Below are positions 48,651 to 59,297 of a stretch of DNA of 64,000 bases, in pieces. Under the pieces are notes generated by a model, which worked only from the letters and a program-made list of their open reading frames with translations, did not search any database and was not told the origin of the DNA. Position 1 is the stretch's first letter, and the number at the start of each line of letters is the position of its first letter. Made by a program: the position numbers and the translations under genes. Origin of the DNA: Gongronella butleri (taxonomy: Eukaryota; Mucoromycota; Mucoromycetes; Mucorales; Cunninghamellaceae); contig JAIWZP010000065.1 in assembly GCA_025201375.1 (NCBI GenBank), positions 62,001 to 126,000 of the forward strand, in the 5' to 3' direction.

Positions 48651-49067
48651 GATTTGCGCGTGGCACGCCTCAATGCCTTTGGTCGTCTTGCAAGTTGAGT
48701 GCCATTCGACGTTTCTAGCTCACCTTTCACAATGCAATGCATTATAAGGCGCTATCGCGCAAACTTGATCATTTACATTGAGATCCTTGGAAAAATGACG
48801 AATTGAGGTGTATCTCCGGATATGCTCGCGCAAATAACCACGAATTGTAACAGGTTGAAACCCATTGTCAAACGAGCCTCTGATCAGATTCTGGCGTCAT
48901 TCCAACCATTGCACGCCATTCTGGATCATTTTTTGATTATTTTCTTTAATTTTTTAATTTTTTTTTCACGCATTAGACTTACTTTAGTGCACGGCGCGCT
49001 ATCAACCTAATCATAATAACGCTTCACCTGATGCACGCTCTTGGTGCCAAAGTTAAGGTGATTCTGA

Positions 49068-49352
49068 CGTCTCAATGGCAATGATGGCGAGGGCGATCGC
49101 GACCATGACTATGATGACGACGAACCGCGTGACCACGACGTTCAAGATGATGGCGACAATTGCCCCGACAATGACGACCTCGATGCGCTGAGCCAAGGCA
49201 ATCACCAGGACGCCGAGCACGCGCTGTTTTTCTCAGAAGACTACATGCTCCAGCACCATGGCTTGCGCAGCGGATCTGAATATTGCTTTACAGTACGTAC
49301 CTTGATTAGTCAATACCATGACCTTACTACTTTTGCATTAAAAAACGAGTAA
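49068..49352 (+). other. acidic open frame without start codon
   Basis: Stop-to-stop frame of 94 codons, very rich in Asp (for example DHDYDDDEPRDHDVQDDGDN). It contains no ATG until late, and a GTACGT donor-like site follows SEYCFT. It could be a broken gene or an exon with an unseen start. It lies 277 bp upstream of the kinase gene but is not needed by it. Confidence 0.25.
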
Positions 49353-49628
49353 AAAAGATGCTCGGCATCACTTGAAAAGGCAATCCCCTTTTTTATTGTG
49401 TCTCCCTCATCACACCATATGGTCCAAACCAATTTCCTTTTTGGCGCGCCGTCCATCAGTGCGCATCGCCGGGCGCATGCGCACACGGTGGTGGTCACAT
49501 GGATCGTCGCTTTTTCCTCCCCTGGATTCAGCGGATTTCAAGCTTCTTAATTAGGCACGGTCCTCTTTTTTTTTTTTTTTTTGTTTCTTCTTTCCCTCTT
49601 TTTATCTCTTTCTTTCTCGTTGACACCT

Positions 49629-51088
49629 ATGCTCTTCCAGACTATTCGTCGCCACGTCGACCCGTCTCTCGAGGTACGGTTTGGCACAAACGACGCGCCC
49701 TTGCGTCCGCAGCGGCGCTTTTTTCTAAACTTTTTTTTATTTTATTTTTTGACTGTCTGAGCTCACTTTTTCTTTTTTTTTTTCCTGCTAGCTCGTCAGT
49801 CAAGACGACCTGAACAAGATGCCGTTGGTCGACCTTATTGAGTATTGTCAACAGCGAGGTATGTTTTTTTTTTTTTTAAAAAAAAAAAGAGAAACACGCG
49901 TTTTACCTCGGTTTTTTTGCATACCGCAGGTCTGCCAACAGAAGGCCACAAGGGCCTGCTTGTGCAAACGCTGTTGAATTGGGTAAGGAGAACCGGATGC
50001 TTGCGCGTTTGTGGCGTTTTTGCGGGGGCAATTGTGGCCCAAAAGGCTCATTTTGATATTATATAGAAACAAAATTGCCAACCTGTGCCTGCGCCGTCGA
50101 GCCCGCAGCTTTACACAGCGGAATTGCCTCCCATTTCGCCCATTTCGGCCGAGGAGTACCGCATGGAGCTGACATCGCGCGAGTTTTCGGAATTGTTTCT
50201 GGAAGACGGCCCGGGCGTCGACATTCCGTACCAAGACCTTGTTGTCGAGCAGAAGCTCGGCAGCGGGGGATTCAAGGACTGTTACATGGGCTACTACAAG
50301 GGGGTAAGGGGGCAATACAAGGGCGGCATGGAAGGTGTTTTCGCCACATGAACGTGATTTCTTCTCCTTTTTTTTATTTTGGCTTATCGATTAGGAACCC
50401 GTGGCCATTGGCGAACTGCGGCTGACGCAATTCAACAATATGGACCTTGCTGAAGTCAAGAATGAAATTCGCGTGCTCAAGTAAGGTGCAAAAAAAAAAA
50501 AAACATTGGTTGCTCGCGACGCGTTGCATCGCGTCGCTCATGGGGTTTCTTTTGTGTATTGTCTTGATGGATCAGACAATTACGGCACGAAAATGTGATT
50601 CAGTTCATTGGCGTGTGCACGAACCCTCAGCATTTGTGCATTATCACGGAGCTGTGCCGCAAAGGGGACTTATTTGATGTCATTCGCAAGTTCAAGCGGC
50701 CCAATTTCTCGCAGCTGATCAAATACATGCATGACATTGCATTGGGTGTCACCTATCTGCATACAAGACGGTAAACAAAGAGGCATGGATGCGGGGGAAG
50801 GGGACGAGAGCGACCAAAAAACGAAAAAACGAAAAACGACCGAGGCAAGGGCGACATTGCGCAAGCTCACGCCCAATTCCTTTATTCGATTCATGTCCAA
50901 AAAAGTCCGTCCATCATCCATCGTGTAAGCCTGACGCGCGCTGGCTCACGTTAGCGCGCGATTGTTCATTTTTTTTTTTTTTTTTTGCTCTCAGGATCTC
51001 AAATCGATGAACATCCTAGTAAGGCACCGCCCCGGAACCGCCCACAAACAGAAAAAAACGCGGCGCATTGGCACGGTGCCGCTGCCCA

Positions 51089-51120
<32 letters not shown>

Positions 51121-51459
51121 AAAGAGACCACATGAGGTTCTCAATCACCTTATTTTATTTCTAGATCTCAGAACACGACCGTGCCAAGGTGAATGACTTT
51201 GGTCTTGCACGCATCCGGCCCAATTCCAACCCGCTCATGCACACTCAGTGTGGCACACCCAATTGGCAAGGTACAGGGATGAAAATAAAAACAAAAACAA
51301 AAATCGCGTTGCACCCGCTCAATTTTTCTTGCAATTGTCGCGCCAGCGCCTGAATTTTGGTCGTCGAATCCGTGTTACAGCGAAAAGGTGGATGTGTACG
51401 CCTGTGGGCTGATCTTTTGGGAAATTTTGACGTGGGGGACACACGGCTACCCCTTCCAA

Positions 51460-51491
<32 letters not shown>

Positions 51492-51831
51492 CGGCGCGTC
51501 CAAGATATCTGTCGCGTGTCGATTCACTGATTTTTTGCGGCGCCGTCGCGTATCGTATCGTATCATAGACCTGTCTGAGCACGCACTGTACGTGCAAGTC
51601 AAGGACCATTGTCTGCGGCCACCACTGGGCAATTTGATCTCGATTTACCCAAACAGCCTGCTGCATCTGATCACCGAGATGTGGGAAACCGATCCGTCCA
51701 GGGTAAGGATCCATGGCGCGCAAAAGGAAAGCAGTTGGGACTCACCTGCCTTTTTTTTTCTTTTTCTTTGGTCATTGCAGCGTCCATCCATGCCACAAGT
51801 CGTCGATCGCATTTCTCTCTATTTTACGTGA
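49629..51831 (+). CDS. SAP-domain tyrosine-kinase-like (TKL) protein kinase
   Basis: Twelve exons join to 376 residues: 49629-49673, 49792-49858, 49930-49982, 50067-50303, 50395-50480, 50576-50770, 50906-50924, 50995-51018, 51165-51270, 51347-51460, 51569-51702 and 51781-51831. A SAP motif (about 21-54, LNKMPLVDLIEYCQQRGLPT) precedes the kinase domain (about 110-370). The glycine loop is LGSGGFKDCYMG. The usual VAIK is VAIGEL, so the beta-3 lysine is Gly140. Lys125 in the glycine loop sits where WNK kinases carry their displaced catalytic lysine. NEIRVLK supplies the helix-C Glu. HRDLKSMN and DFG (Asp253) are intact, as is a CGTPNWQAPE activation-loop end. SAP domains bind DNA, so a nuclear role is possible. 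ATG 49629 lies after a pyrimidine-rich leader. Two exons are only 19 and 24 nt. Confidence 0.88.
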
Positions 51832-52633
51832 TCTGCAACCCCGCAATGGGCAGCATTGCACATCTCTATGCCATGTTTTTGATACCAACACTTTTTCTAC
51901 GACCAATGCCTTGCTCATTCATATTCAATTCGCTATTTTTGCGCGACATTTTGCTCCTCAACTTGAATTTAAGAGGAAAAATACAAAAATAAAATGAAAT
52001 CCACGCTGCGCGGTGTCCAATTGCATGATTGCCAGGATCCTCGGCACGCCCGATCCCGGCAAACACAGATGATGTCGACCGTGATTTCTCCACACGAGCG
52101 ACGGAGAGGCAGGGTTACACACGATTTTGTTTTCCCTCGGTTCATTCCCACGTGCTTTTCAAGGTTCTGGTTTTTTTTTGTCGCTTGTGTCCAAAATAGT
52201 ACCATGAGCCAGGGAGGTGGCCTGCTTTGCAATTGAGGATGGTCAGCAAGAATGGGCACCTCGATGCTTTTTTTTATTTAATTTTTTCGCAGTGCTACCT
52301 TTTTTGGTCAGGAGGTTTGTATGTGTGTGTTGACACGGCAAGGTGAAGCCGATCCCCATCACGCAAAAGCAAAAACGAGAGGCTTTCCTAGCGTGATGGC
52401 CAATCAGGGATGCGGGCGATTGATCGGGCCAATGGCAGCGGGGATGTGTCAGCTCCTTTCAAATGCAATTGTCAGTGCTGACTGGCAATTTCAAAGAGCG
52501 GCAGGGGGTTCTGGCAATTTGACGTTTGATGACAAAACGAGCAAAAGAGTGTGATTTCCCTTTTTCCGGCTTTCTTTTTTTTCTTTTTCTTCCAAAGTCA
52601 ACCTATTATACACCACACAACGCCAGCAACGCT
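51832..52633. other. intergenic between kinase and RIB3
   Basis: No gene seen. Contains the kinase 3' region and, before RIB3, a T/C-rich leader with a TATTATAC string about 25 bp before the ATG. Confidence 0.45.
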
Positions 52634-53569
52634 ATGCAGCCTGGAAAGCAAGAATTCGAATTTGACTCGGTGCAGGAGGCCCTCAAGGACTTTGGTAAGC
52701 ACAAACGCAAAAAAGTGCTTTTGCCTCTCTTGTACCCTCTTTTTCTCTGGCTCGGCACGCCGTCCGTCCCCTCACCCCACCCTACCCCCTTTCCTTTGCC
52801 CAAAAGATACTGACCCTTTTTTTCTTTTCTTTTTTTTTTTTTTTTTCCTTAGCTGCCAACAAGTTTGTCCTGGTCATGGACAACGAGGACCGCGAGAACG
52901 AGGGCGACCTGATCGTTGCGGCGCAAGGCGTGTCGACGGAGCAAATGGCGTTCTTGATCAAGTACTCGAGGTAAAGTAATTTAAGGGAAAACGGGCCAAT
53001 TACTCTCCATGGGAGCCCAATTGGAGAGCCAATTGGGCACGTCGTGTCGCATTGTGGGATGTGTGTTCTTATTTTATTTTTTTATTCGTTTTAGCGGATA
53101 CGTTTGTGTGCCTACGACGAGCGAGCGTCTGGATCAGCTGCAATTGCCATTGATGGTGCCCAAGAACACGGAATTGATGCGTACGGCGTACACGATTTCG
53201 GTGGATTACAAGCTGGGGACGACAACGGGCATCAGTGCGCACGATCGCGCGCTGACATCGCGCAAGCTTGCTGATCCTTCTGCGCAACCCGACGATTTCA
53301 GCCGACCTGGCCATATTTTGCCTCTGCGTGCCGTCCCCGGTGGTACACTCAAGCGCGTCGGCCACACGGAGGCTGCCGTCGACTTGTGCGAGCTTTCGGG
53401 GTTGTTCCCGGTCGCTTGTATTGGTGAACTTGTCAAGGAGGACGATCCCATGGGCAGCATGGCCCGCCGTGACGATTGCTTCGCCTTTGCTCGCAAGCAC
53501 AACATCAAAATGATCACCATCAAGGACCTCGTCGCCTACAAAGAACAGCTGCTGGCCGGTGCTCAGTGA
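52634..53569 (+). CDS. RIB3: 3,4-dihydroxy-2-butanone-4-phosphate synthase
   Basis: Converts ribulose 5-phosphate to 3,4-dihydroxy-2-butanone 4-phosphate and formate, supplying the four-carbon unit of riboflavin. Exons 52634-52694, 52853-52970 and 53095-53569 join to 217 residues, matching monofunctional fungal enzymes. Motifs are [19 protein letters not shown] (metal-binding acidic loop), [52 protein letters not shown] and [16 protein letters not shown] (catalytic His and Glu). No GTP cyclohydrolase II domain is fused. It is convergent with FMN1, whose stop lies 168 bp away, so two steps of flavin synthesis are direct neighbours. Confidence 0.96.
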
Positions 53570-53737
53570 TCTTCATCTATTTTTCTTCCTTTTTGCTCTT
53601 TTTTGTGTATGAATTGTTGATTCCCCCCTCCCCTGCCTCATTTGTACTCGTTCCTCACCCCTGCTTCCCTGCCAACGTCCACATATAACGTGTATATACA
53701 ATTTTTTTATTTTGCTCCTTTCTAAAGCAACCTTGTC

Positions 53738-54534
53738 TTATCCATTGGACGCGAACAACTTGTGTTTTGCGAGTTTTGCATAATCCGGGCGCTTGAGTGA
53801 ATGTAATGCGACTTGAATGTCGGTGCGAATGTCACGGATCAATGCCTCTGGAGGGGCAAAAAAAATGAGTCATCTGCAGCTGGCCAAAAGATCGCGCGCA
53901 GCACGCTTCCTGGTATTTTTTTTTTGTTTTTTTTTGTTTTTTCTTTGTTTTTACCAAGCGACGGGTAGTTTTGCTCAGGACGCACGTAGCAGAGTACAAG
54001 CACACGGATCGCCGAGCCGTAAAAATCGTTGGGAAATTCGTGGATGACATGTACCTCCTGCGCAAAAGTCAAAAAATAAGAACAAACAGCCGTCAGATGC
54101 ATGAATTGCAAATTTTTATGTCTCAATGACCCTACTTTTTTTAACTTACGGCCGAGCGCTGTATGTTGTGATAGTAAGGGTTCCATCCAAAGCTCATGAC
54201 CATGGGGTATACTTGTTGACCGCATTGTTCGACCTGCACAAAGCCATAGTATACGCCAGTGGTGCAATCGGGCGGGATCATCGCCAGCGCCTCTTCCGAC
54301 AGATTCGCTAAAATGCACAATTGGCAATATGCGTCAAAATCGGCCAGTGTCGGGGCAAGGCGGGCTGTGCGTCCTTTTTTTTTCTTCCTTTTTCCTTTTA
54401 CCTGTTGGAATACCGAGCTCGCGCGAGCCGCGGCCATATCCTTTGACAACCGTGCCTTGGATAGACAGTGGGTATGGCGCTGTGGGTGTTTCTGGTCCTA
54501 CGAGAAGAGGGCGATCCGGGTTAAACTGTGTCAT
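53738..54534 (-). CDS. FMN1: riboflavin kinase
   Basis: Phosphorylates riboflavin with ATP to give FMN. Exons 54534-54402, 54307-54150, 54057-53955 and 53847-53738 join to 167 residues, the usual size of a monofunctional flavokinase. [22 protein letters not shown] holds the PTAN nucleotide-binding signature, split by intron 1. [37 protein letters not shown] and [16 protein letters not shown] complete the family pattern, including the Glu of EVHVIHEF thought to act as catalytic base. It is divergent from the MTP18 gene (241 bp between starts) and convergent with RIB3. Confidence 0.95.
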
Positions 54535-54775
54535 AAAAAACAAAAAGTAGTAAAATATAAAATAAGTGGAAAAAAAAAGAGGATTAGCGCCGAAATTGTT
54601 GCCTTGCATTGTGAGGCCTTTGCAGGTCTCCAATTGGACGGCGGCAACTTTTGCCGAGCCTCCAAATCAGCAAAAAGCTCAATCAGGACCTTTTTTTTTT
54701 TCTCTTCTTTTTCGCTTTTCTCTTTTGCACTTTTTTTTTTTCGCCTCACCCACTTTTCCCCCTCTTTCATACACT
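54535..54775. promoter_or_regulatory. shared promoter of FMN1 and MTP18
   Basis: 241 bp between divergent start codons. It contains an AT-rich stretch near 54550 (AAAATATAAAATAAG) and a T/C-rich leader before the plus-strand ATG. Confidence 0.5.
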
Positions 54776-55489
54776 ATGAGTATCGCCGCCTCGTCGCCAA
54801 ACGACAGTTTCACAGAACAGGTCAAGGAAGGTGAAATTGACACTGTCAATACCCCTGCGCGTTACCTTGCATATGCGGCCCGCCTGCGCACGGCCCTGAC
54901 GGCGTCGTCTCGGTACCTCGCCTACACCAGCGAGGTTGGCGAGGCTTTCCGCCCAATTGTGCGCCCTGCGCTCGTCACCGCGGCGTATGGCGTGTCCTGG
55001 GCATATATTTTGGGCGACGTCGCCTATGAGGGCTACAAGGCGCACCACGCTGGTGAGGTAAAAACAACAAAAAACACACAAATGGCTAGCCCAACAAAAA
55101 AAATGGGAGGAAATTGATCACAAGGAGGAGGGTCTGACTGGCATTTTTTTTTTTTTTTTTTTAACTAGTCGCCTAGCGAGATCGGTGTGACGGTCGTGAA
55201 ACGCGGCGTTTTCCAATCGATTGCATCGATGCTGCTGCCTGCGGCTGCTGTGCACACGACAGTCAAGTACACGGCACAGGCCTTCAAGAACGTCAAACAG
55301 CCGCGCATCCGCGCTTGGGGCCCCTCCGCACTCGGTCTCGCCGTCGTGCCCATGCTGCCCGTCCTCTTTGACGAGCCCGTCGAGCACGTGATTGACCGCC
55401 TCTTCGAGCCTCTCGAGCAACGTGTCAAGACGCTCATCGAACCAAAGGCCGTGTATGCTGAGGACGCCACAGACAAAAAGGCGCAGTAA
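54776..55489 (+). CDS. MTFP1: mitochondrial fission process protein 1 (MTP18/MTFP1)
   Basis: Inner mitochondrial membrane protein linked in animals to mitochondrial fission and membrane integrity. Exons 54776-55057 and 55169-55489 join to 200 residues. SSRYLAYTSEVGEAFRPIVR and LVTAAYGVSWAYILGDVAYE form the typical first conserved block and membrane segment. Across the phase-0 intron, RGVFQSIASMLLPAAAVHTT and PSALGLAVVPMLPVLFDEPV form the second and third membrane segments. The family is identified from these motifs. The acidic N-terminus is not an obvious presequence. Divergent neighbour of FMN1. Confidence 0.9.
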
Positions 55490-55877
55490 AACGTTATTTC
55501 CATAATTCATAGATTAGATTTGTCATTTTTCGCCTCTTTCTCTCTCTTTTTTTTTTTCTTGATCATATCACACTACTTTTTCTCATTGCACGCTTCGATG
55601 CAGATGCCCCCTCCGCTCTTCCTCCCATTTTCACCATTAAATAAAGCATGATGAAGCGCTGTTTTTTTTTTTGTTTGTTTGTTACTTGCTCACAAGCGAA
55701 ACGCACCTTAATTTGAGCCATGCCCCACGCAGGGTCCTCGTACAAGCCAGCCCACAATCGGATTGATCGCAGGGCGGGCTCGTGGAAAAAGATAAAAAGC
55801 GCATCAGACTTGCATAAACCTGGGTTTTCGTCACTCCTTTCTCTTTTTTCTTTCGTTTGGTGTCCTTCTGGCTCACA
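55490..55877. other. intergenic, promoter of family member 1
   Basis: No gene seen. GATAAAAAG near 55791 is a possible TATA-like element about 85 bp before the ATG at 55878, followed by a T/C-rich stretch. Confidence 0.45.
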
Positions 55878-56279
55878 ATGGCCGGTAAGCGCGTGCTCTT
55901 GCACATTCGCATGGACCGCCTGCACAACTGGCAGCTTCAGTACCGCATCAAAGTGGAGATTCGCGCTCTTGACATTCCCGAGCGCATTGTTGACGACCCC
56001 ACGCTGAAATACCTGACATGCGAGCAACTGCAAGTCCTTAAGAACTTACTTGACAACATCTCACCTCATCTTGTCACCACAAAAATCAAGATGAACAAAT
56101 GGATTCTCTTCCGGCCATGTACCCTCGACATCTTGGACGGACGACACATTGTTTTTGTAGATGGGTACATGGCTCACCAAGGCGGCCGGATGTTGCCGAC
56201 ACTGCAGAACATGGGGATGCGCCCATCACAAGACGGCGACAACGACCACAGCGACAATGGCAATGCTGGGATCAATTGA
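55878..56279 (+). CDS. unrecognised small protein family, member 1
   Basis: Intronless frame of 133 codons from MAGKRVLLHIRMDRLHNWQL. It shares with the frames at 56703 and 61834 an N-terminal strand region ending in VEI, a central amphipathic helix (here LQVLKNLLDNISPHL), and the signature W-x-x-F-R-P-C-x-x-D-x-x-D-G-x-H (here WILFRPCTLDILDGRH). The C-terminus is Asp/Asn-rich. This is the most diverged of the three. I know no family with this signature. ATG 55878 is preferred to the in-frame ATG at 55857 because it aligns with the short N-termini of the paralogues. Confidence 0.65.
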   Translation: MAGKRVLLHIRMDRLHNWQLQYRIKVEIRALDIPERIVDDPTLKYLTCEQLQVLKNLLDNISPHLVTTKIKMNKWILFRPCTLDILDGRHIVFVDGYMAHQGGRMLPTLQNMGMRPSQDGDNDHSDNGNAGIN

Positions 56280-56702
56280 CAACATAATCGAAACTTGGGC
56301 ACGGCGACGACGACGATGACGATGACGACGACGACATGGACGCGCGAAAACGTGAAAAGCACGATTACTTGGCAAGATCATTAGCTTTTCTTAGCAATCT
56401 TCATGCGATACGACTTGAAAATCTTTAAAAGAATAAAAAAAAATCTCACATCCTCTTTCTCACACAATCTTGAGTCTTCATATGGCCCGGGCTTGTTTCT
56501 CCCCCTCTTTTTTTTTTTTTTTTTTTTTTTTTTGAGCGCGCCATGCATTCGTGCGTCGGGTCACAAAAGCATGGTGGGTGACACAGAGTGCAACCACACA
56601 TGCCGCAGCCAAAGTGCATAAAAGTTATAAAAAGGACACGACGCTCTTCATTTTTGCACTTTGCTTTTTTGTCTTTTTTGCCTGTCTCGCCTGCTGCGTC
56701 TG
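56280..56702. other. intergenic, promoter of family member 2
   Basis: Contains a GAC-rich stretch (about 56300-56345), a T-run at about 56507-56533, and a TATA box at 56626-56634. No gene seen. Confidence 0.5.
56626..56634 (+). promoter_or_regulatory. TATA box
   Basis: TATAAAAAG 77 bp before the ATG at 56703. Confidence 0.6.
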
Positions 56703-57110
56703 ATGTCTACCTTGGAACTTGTTATTGACCGCGTGGACGACCGATTGTATCGTTACAAAGTCCGGATTAAGAGCAAAAAGGTGGAAATCAAGACTGGCGA
56801 CGTCGTGTGCATGACGTATAGCGACCAACACGTGAACAAACAGCAAGAGGCGTTCCTTCGGTCCTTTTTTGACCAGATTGTCGAGCACATCAGGCACCCG
56901 TACAACAATAGTGAAAATTGGACGTATTTCCGACCTTGTTCATTTGATCTCGAGGATGGTTGCCATTCGGTGCATCCCGACGGCAAGATCACGTTCGTCT
57001 CTGGTCGGTTGCACAAGCTCAATGGCTGGACAGTCAAGTCTACGCCGGACGACGCACCCAAACCGGAGGGCACGGAAACGGAGCCTAGCCAGATGAACGA
57101 CAGCTCATGA
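56703..57110 (+). CDS. unrecognised small protein family, member 2
   Basis: Intronless frame of 135 codons. MSTLELVIDRVDDRLYRYKV aligns directly with MATLYLLVDRVHQQLYRYKV at 61834. Next come VEIKTGDVVCMTYSD, the helix EAFLRSFFDQIVEHI, and the signature WTYFRPCSFDLEDGCH with HPDGKITF after it. The tail is hydrophilic (Pro, Glu, Ser). A TATA box and a T/C-rich leader precede the ATG. An in-frame ATG at 56661 would add a Leu/Cys-rich leader encoded by that pyrimidine tract and is judged untranslated. Function unknown. Confidence 0.75.
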   Translation: MSTLELVIDRVDDRLYRYKVRIKSKKVEIKTGDVVCMTYSDQHVNKQQEAFLRSFFDQIVEHIRHPYNNSENWTYFRPCSFDLEDGCHSVHPDGKITFVSGRLHKLNGWTVKSTPDDAPKPEGTETEPSQMNDSS

Positions 57111-58914
57111 ATTTCAGTCCCAATTCTTTCACCACCAGAACGACACGTACTCGCTTTTGTGCTCCAAATCCTTCCGTATCGACATACTTGACACAAATCC
57201 CTTTTCCCTCGTATTAGTGGCCGCTTAATTTCTCTCCCGTGTTCACGAGATGCACCTGCTTGTCTTTTTATTTTTCAAAGCATCTTATCCCTTACCCTTT
57301 AGTGCTGATTTCTTCGTCAATGCCTGCACATTCCCTATAAAATGAATAAAATCCGCGCTCCATCATCATCCACTTGCATTACGCTGTACTTGATGGCCGA
57401 ATTTTAGACGGCGCAATGATACCTCCACGCGCTACATCTCTCTGCAGCGATATTTGTTGGAAAGGCACATGGAAGATGTGCATTTTGATTAAAATATCAA
57501 AAAGACCAAAAAATGTCACGATTTAATGTGTAGGCAACTGAGACTATTCGAATGAGCACAGCCAGATGCAGGCTTGGCGGCGCGTTCTTCATTATTTTTT
57601 TTGCGGTTTTTCGTTAATTTTGTCATTGACGTGTGTTTTGCGCACCCATTCCACCACGGATCATAATTGAATGACTTGTCGTCTTGTGCATCTTTTCAAA
57701 GCGGATGGGCGTGGTCAATTTTTCGGGCTCTGGCTCTTTTTTTTTTTTTTTTTTGTGCGGGCGCCGGATGCGTCAGGCTAAAATTTCAGGGAGATGCCCC
57801 GTCTCACCCTCACCAGCCTGAGACACGTTTCCAAGCCTGGAACAACACTTTCCTTGTCGATGCCCACGAGATGCAAGGTGTCAATGACACACAATGTTTC
57901 AAAAAAATAAGAAAACAAGCATTTTGGGTTATTTTACTAACTTTCTGCTCTCTTTAAATTGGCGATTGCGCGCAGTATGCTCACAGCAGGCGGAGACGAT
58001 TGTTTGGATGACGTGTTGAGCGCCCTGGACGTGCACATGGCGACGCGCGCCTATGTCATTGTCTGCAGGGCGAATTGAAATGTGATCGAACGGTGATTTT
58101 GGTGACGTGCAATCCCATTTGACCTTGCCTGCCTGACTTGCGTTCTCCCCATGAAATTCCAGTGGTGCGCCACGCTCTTGTCAAGAGCGCAAAGCCCTGA
58201 AATGTCACGATCACTGCAAAAGGGCCGTGTCGCATTAGAAAAAAAAAGATATTGTGCCCAACAGTGGTGCAATTCCAAAAAATAAACGAGTTGCGGGCTT
58301 GTAGGTTGATTCAAATTCAGCAGCGTGTAAAAAAAGAATCAACGTAGAATCACATATAAGCATTTTGGGATCCGTCGCAAAAAAAAAAATTTTTTGTGAT
58401 GGCCGAAGCTAGTCAGCGCATTATCTGCACGGCTATTACAGTATATGGTGCCGATTTAACGATGCACCGGTTTCGGATGTCACTGTGGTCATCCTGGCCT
58501 GCTCATAAAAGATGATCAAATGGGCAAAAGCTAGTTTTGTCGTTTTTCGCGTTTTTACCTGCCTTCAGGTACCTCTTTTTGCTCCGCACCCCTTTAGGTC
58601 AGAGGAGGACTAAATGCGGTTGTCATCCTCCCTGCAGCCTGCTTAATTCTATCATATGGCGGACGGGCGAGCGGGCGCAACAGCTGCATTGCTACCGTTG
58701 ACTGGGCACATGAGCCTTGAGGATACAATGCTCGTGATGTTGCCAAAGAATCTAAATGCAATACAGTGCACTGTCCCCCTTCCCGCTTTTTGTTGCTGTT
58801 TCATAATATTGGATTGTTAAGTAGATGGCAATATATTGCGATTAGAGTGTGTGTTATGATTTTCAAGGAACTTGTCGTTGTGATTCGCGTCCCACTTGGA
58901 CGGCGAGCCTTGGA
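57111..58914. other. intergenic, no gene seen
   Basis: AT-rich spacer with T-runs (57738-57753) and a few short frames. About 57960-58080 could be a decayed coding stretch but has no recognised motif. Confidence 0.45.
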
Positions 58915-59055
58915 ACGTACTCATTCCAATGTTCCTTGTTTGAATGAGCCTGCTCTGGCGGCACTGCGGCTAATGGATGGCGCGCAATCGCTATTTTCGA
59001 AATTACAAATTTTGCAAAGGATCAGTCAGAAATTTTATGCACTTTTTCATTCTTG
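58915..59055 (+). repeat. dispersed repeat, 5' fragment G
   Basis: Matches only the first part of the dispersed family: GAATGAGCCTGCTCTGGC, CACTGCGGCTAATGGATGGC, GCGCAATCGCTATTTTCGAA, and a TTGCAAAGGATCAGTCAG block. The rest of the unit is missing. Confidence 0.55.
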
Positions 59056-59218
59056 ACAACGGTGCCCCCATGAATTTGCGCGCGTCTCGTTTTTGTGCAA
59101 TGCGCAGTTTTTCCATTGGGGCCAGCTGCTGCAATTGGTGACACAGATTTTGCGGTACGACCATTTAAATTAAGCCGAGCCCCTCTTTTTTTTCTTTTTT
59201 TCTTCTTTTTTCTTTTTA

Positions 59219-59251
<33 letters not shown>

Positions 59252-59297
59252 CTCGCCCGTTTTTGTCTTTTTTTTTTATTGCTCTCCTGGTATCGTA

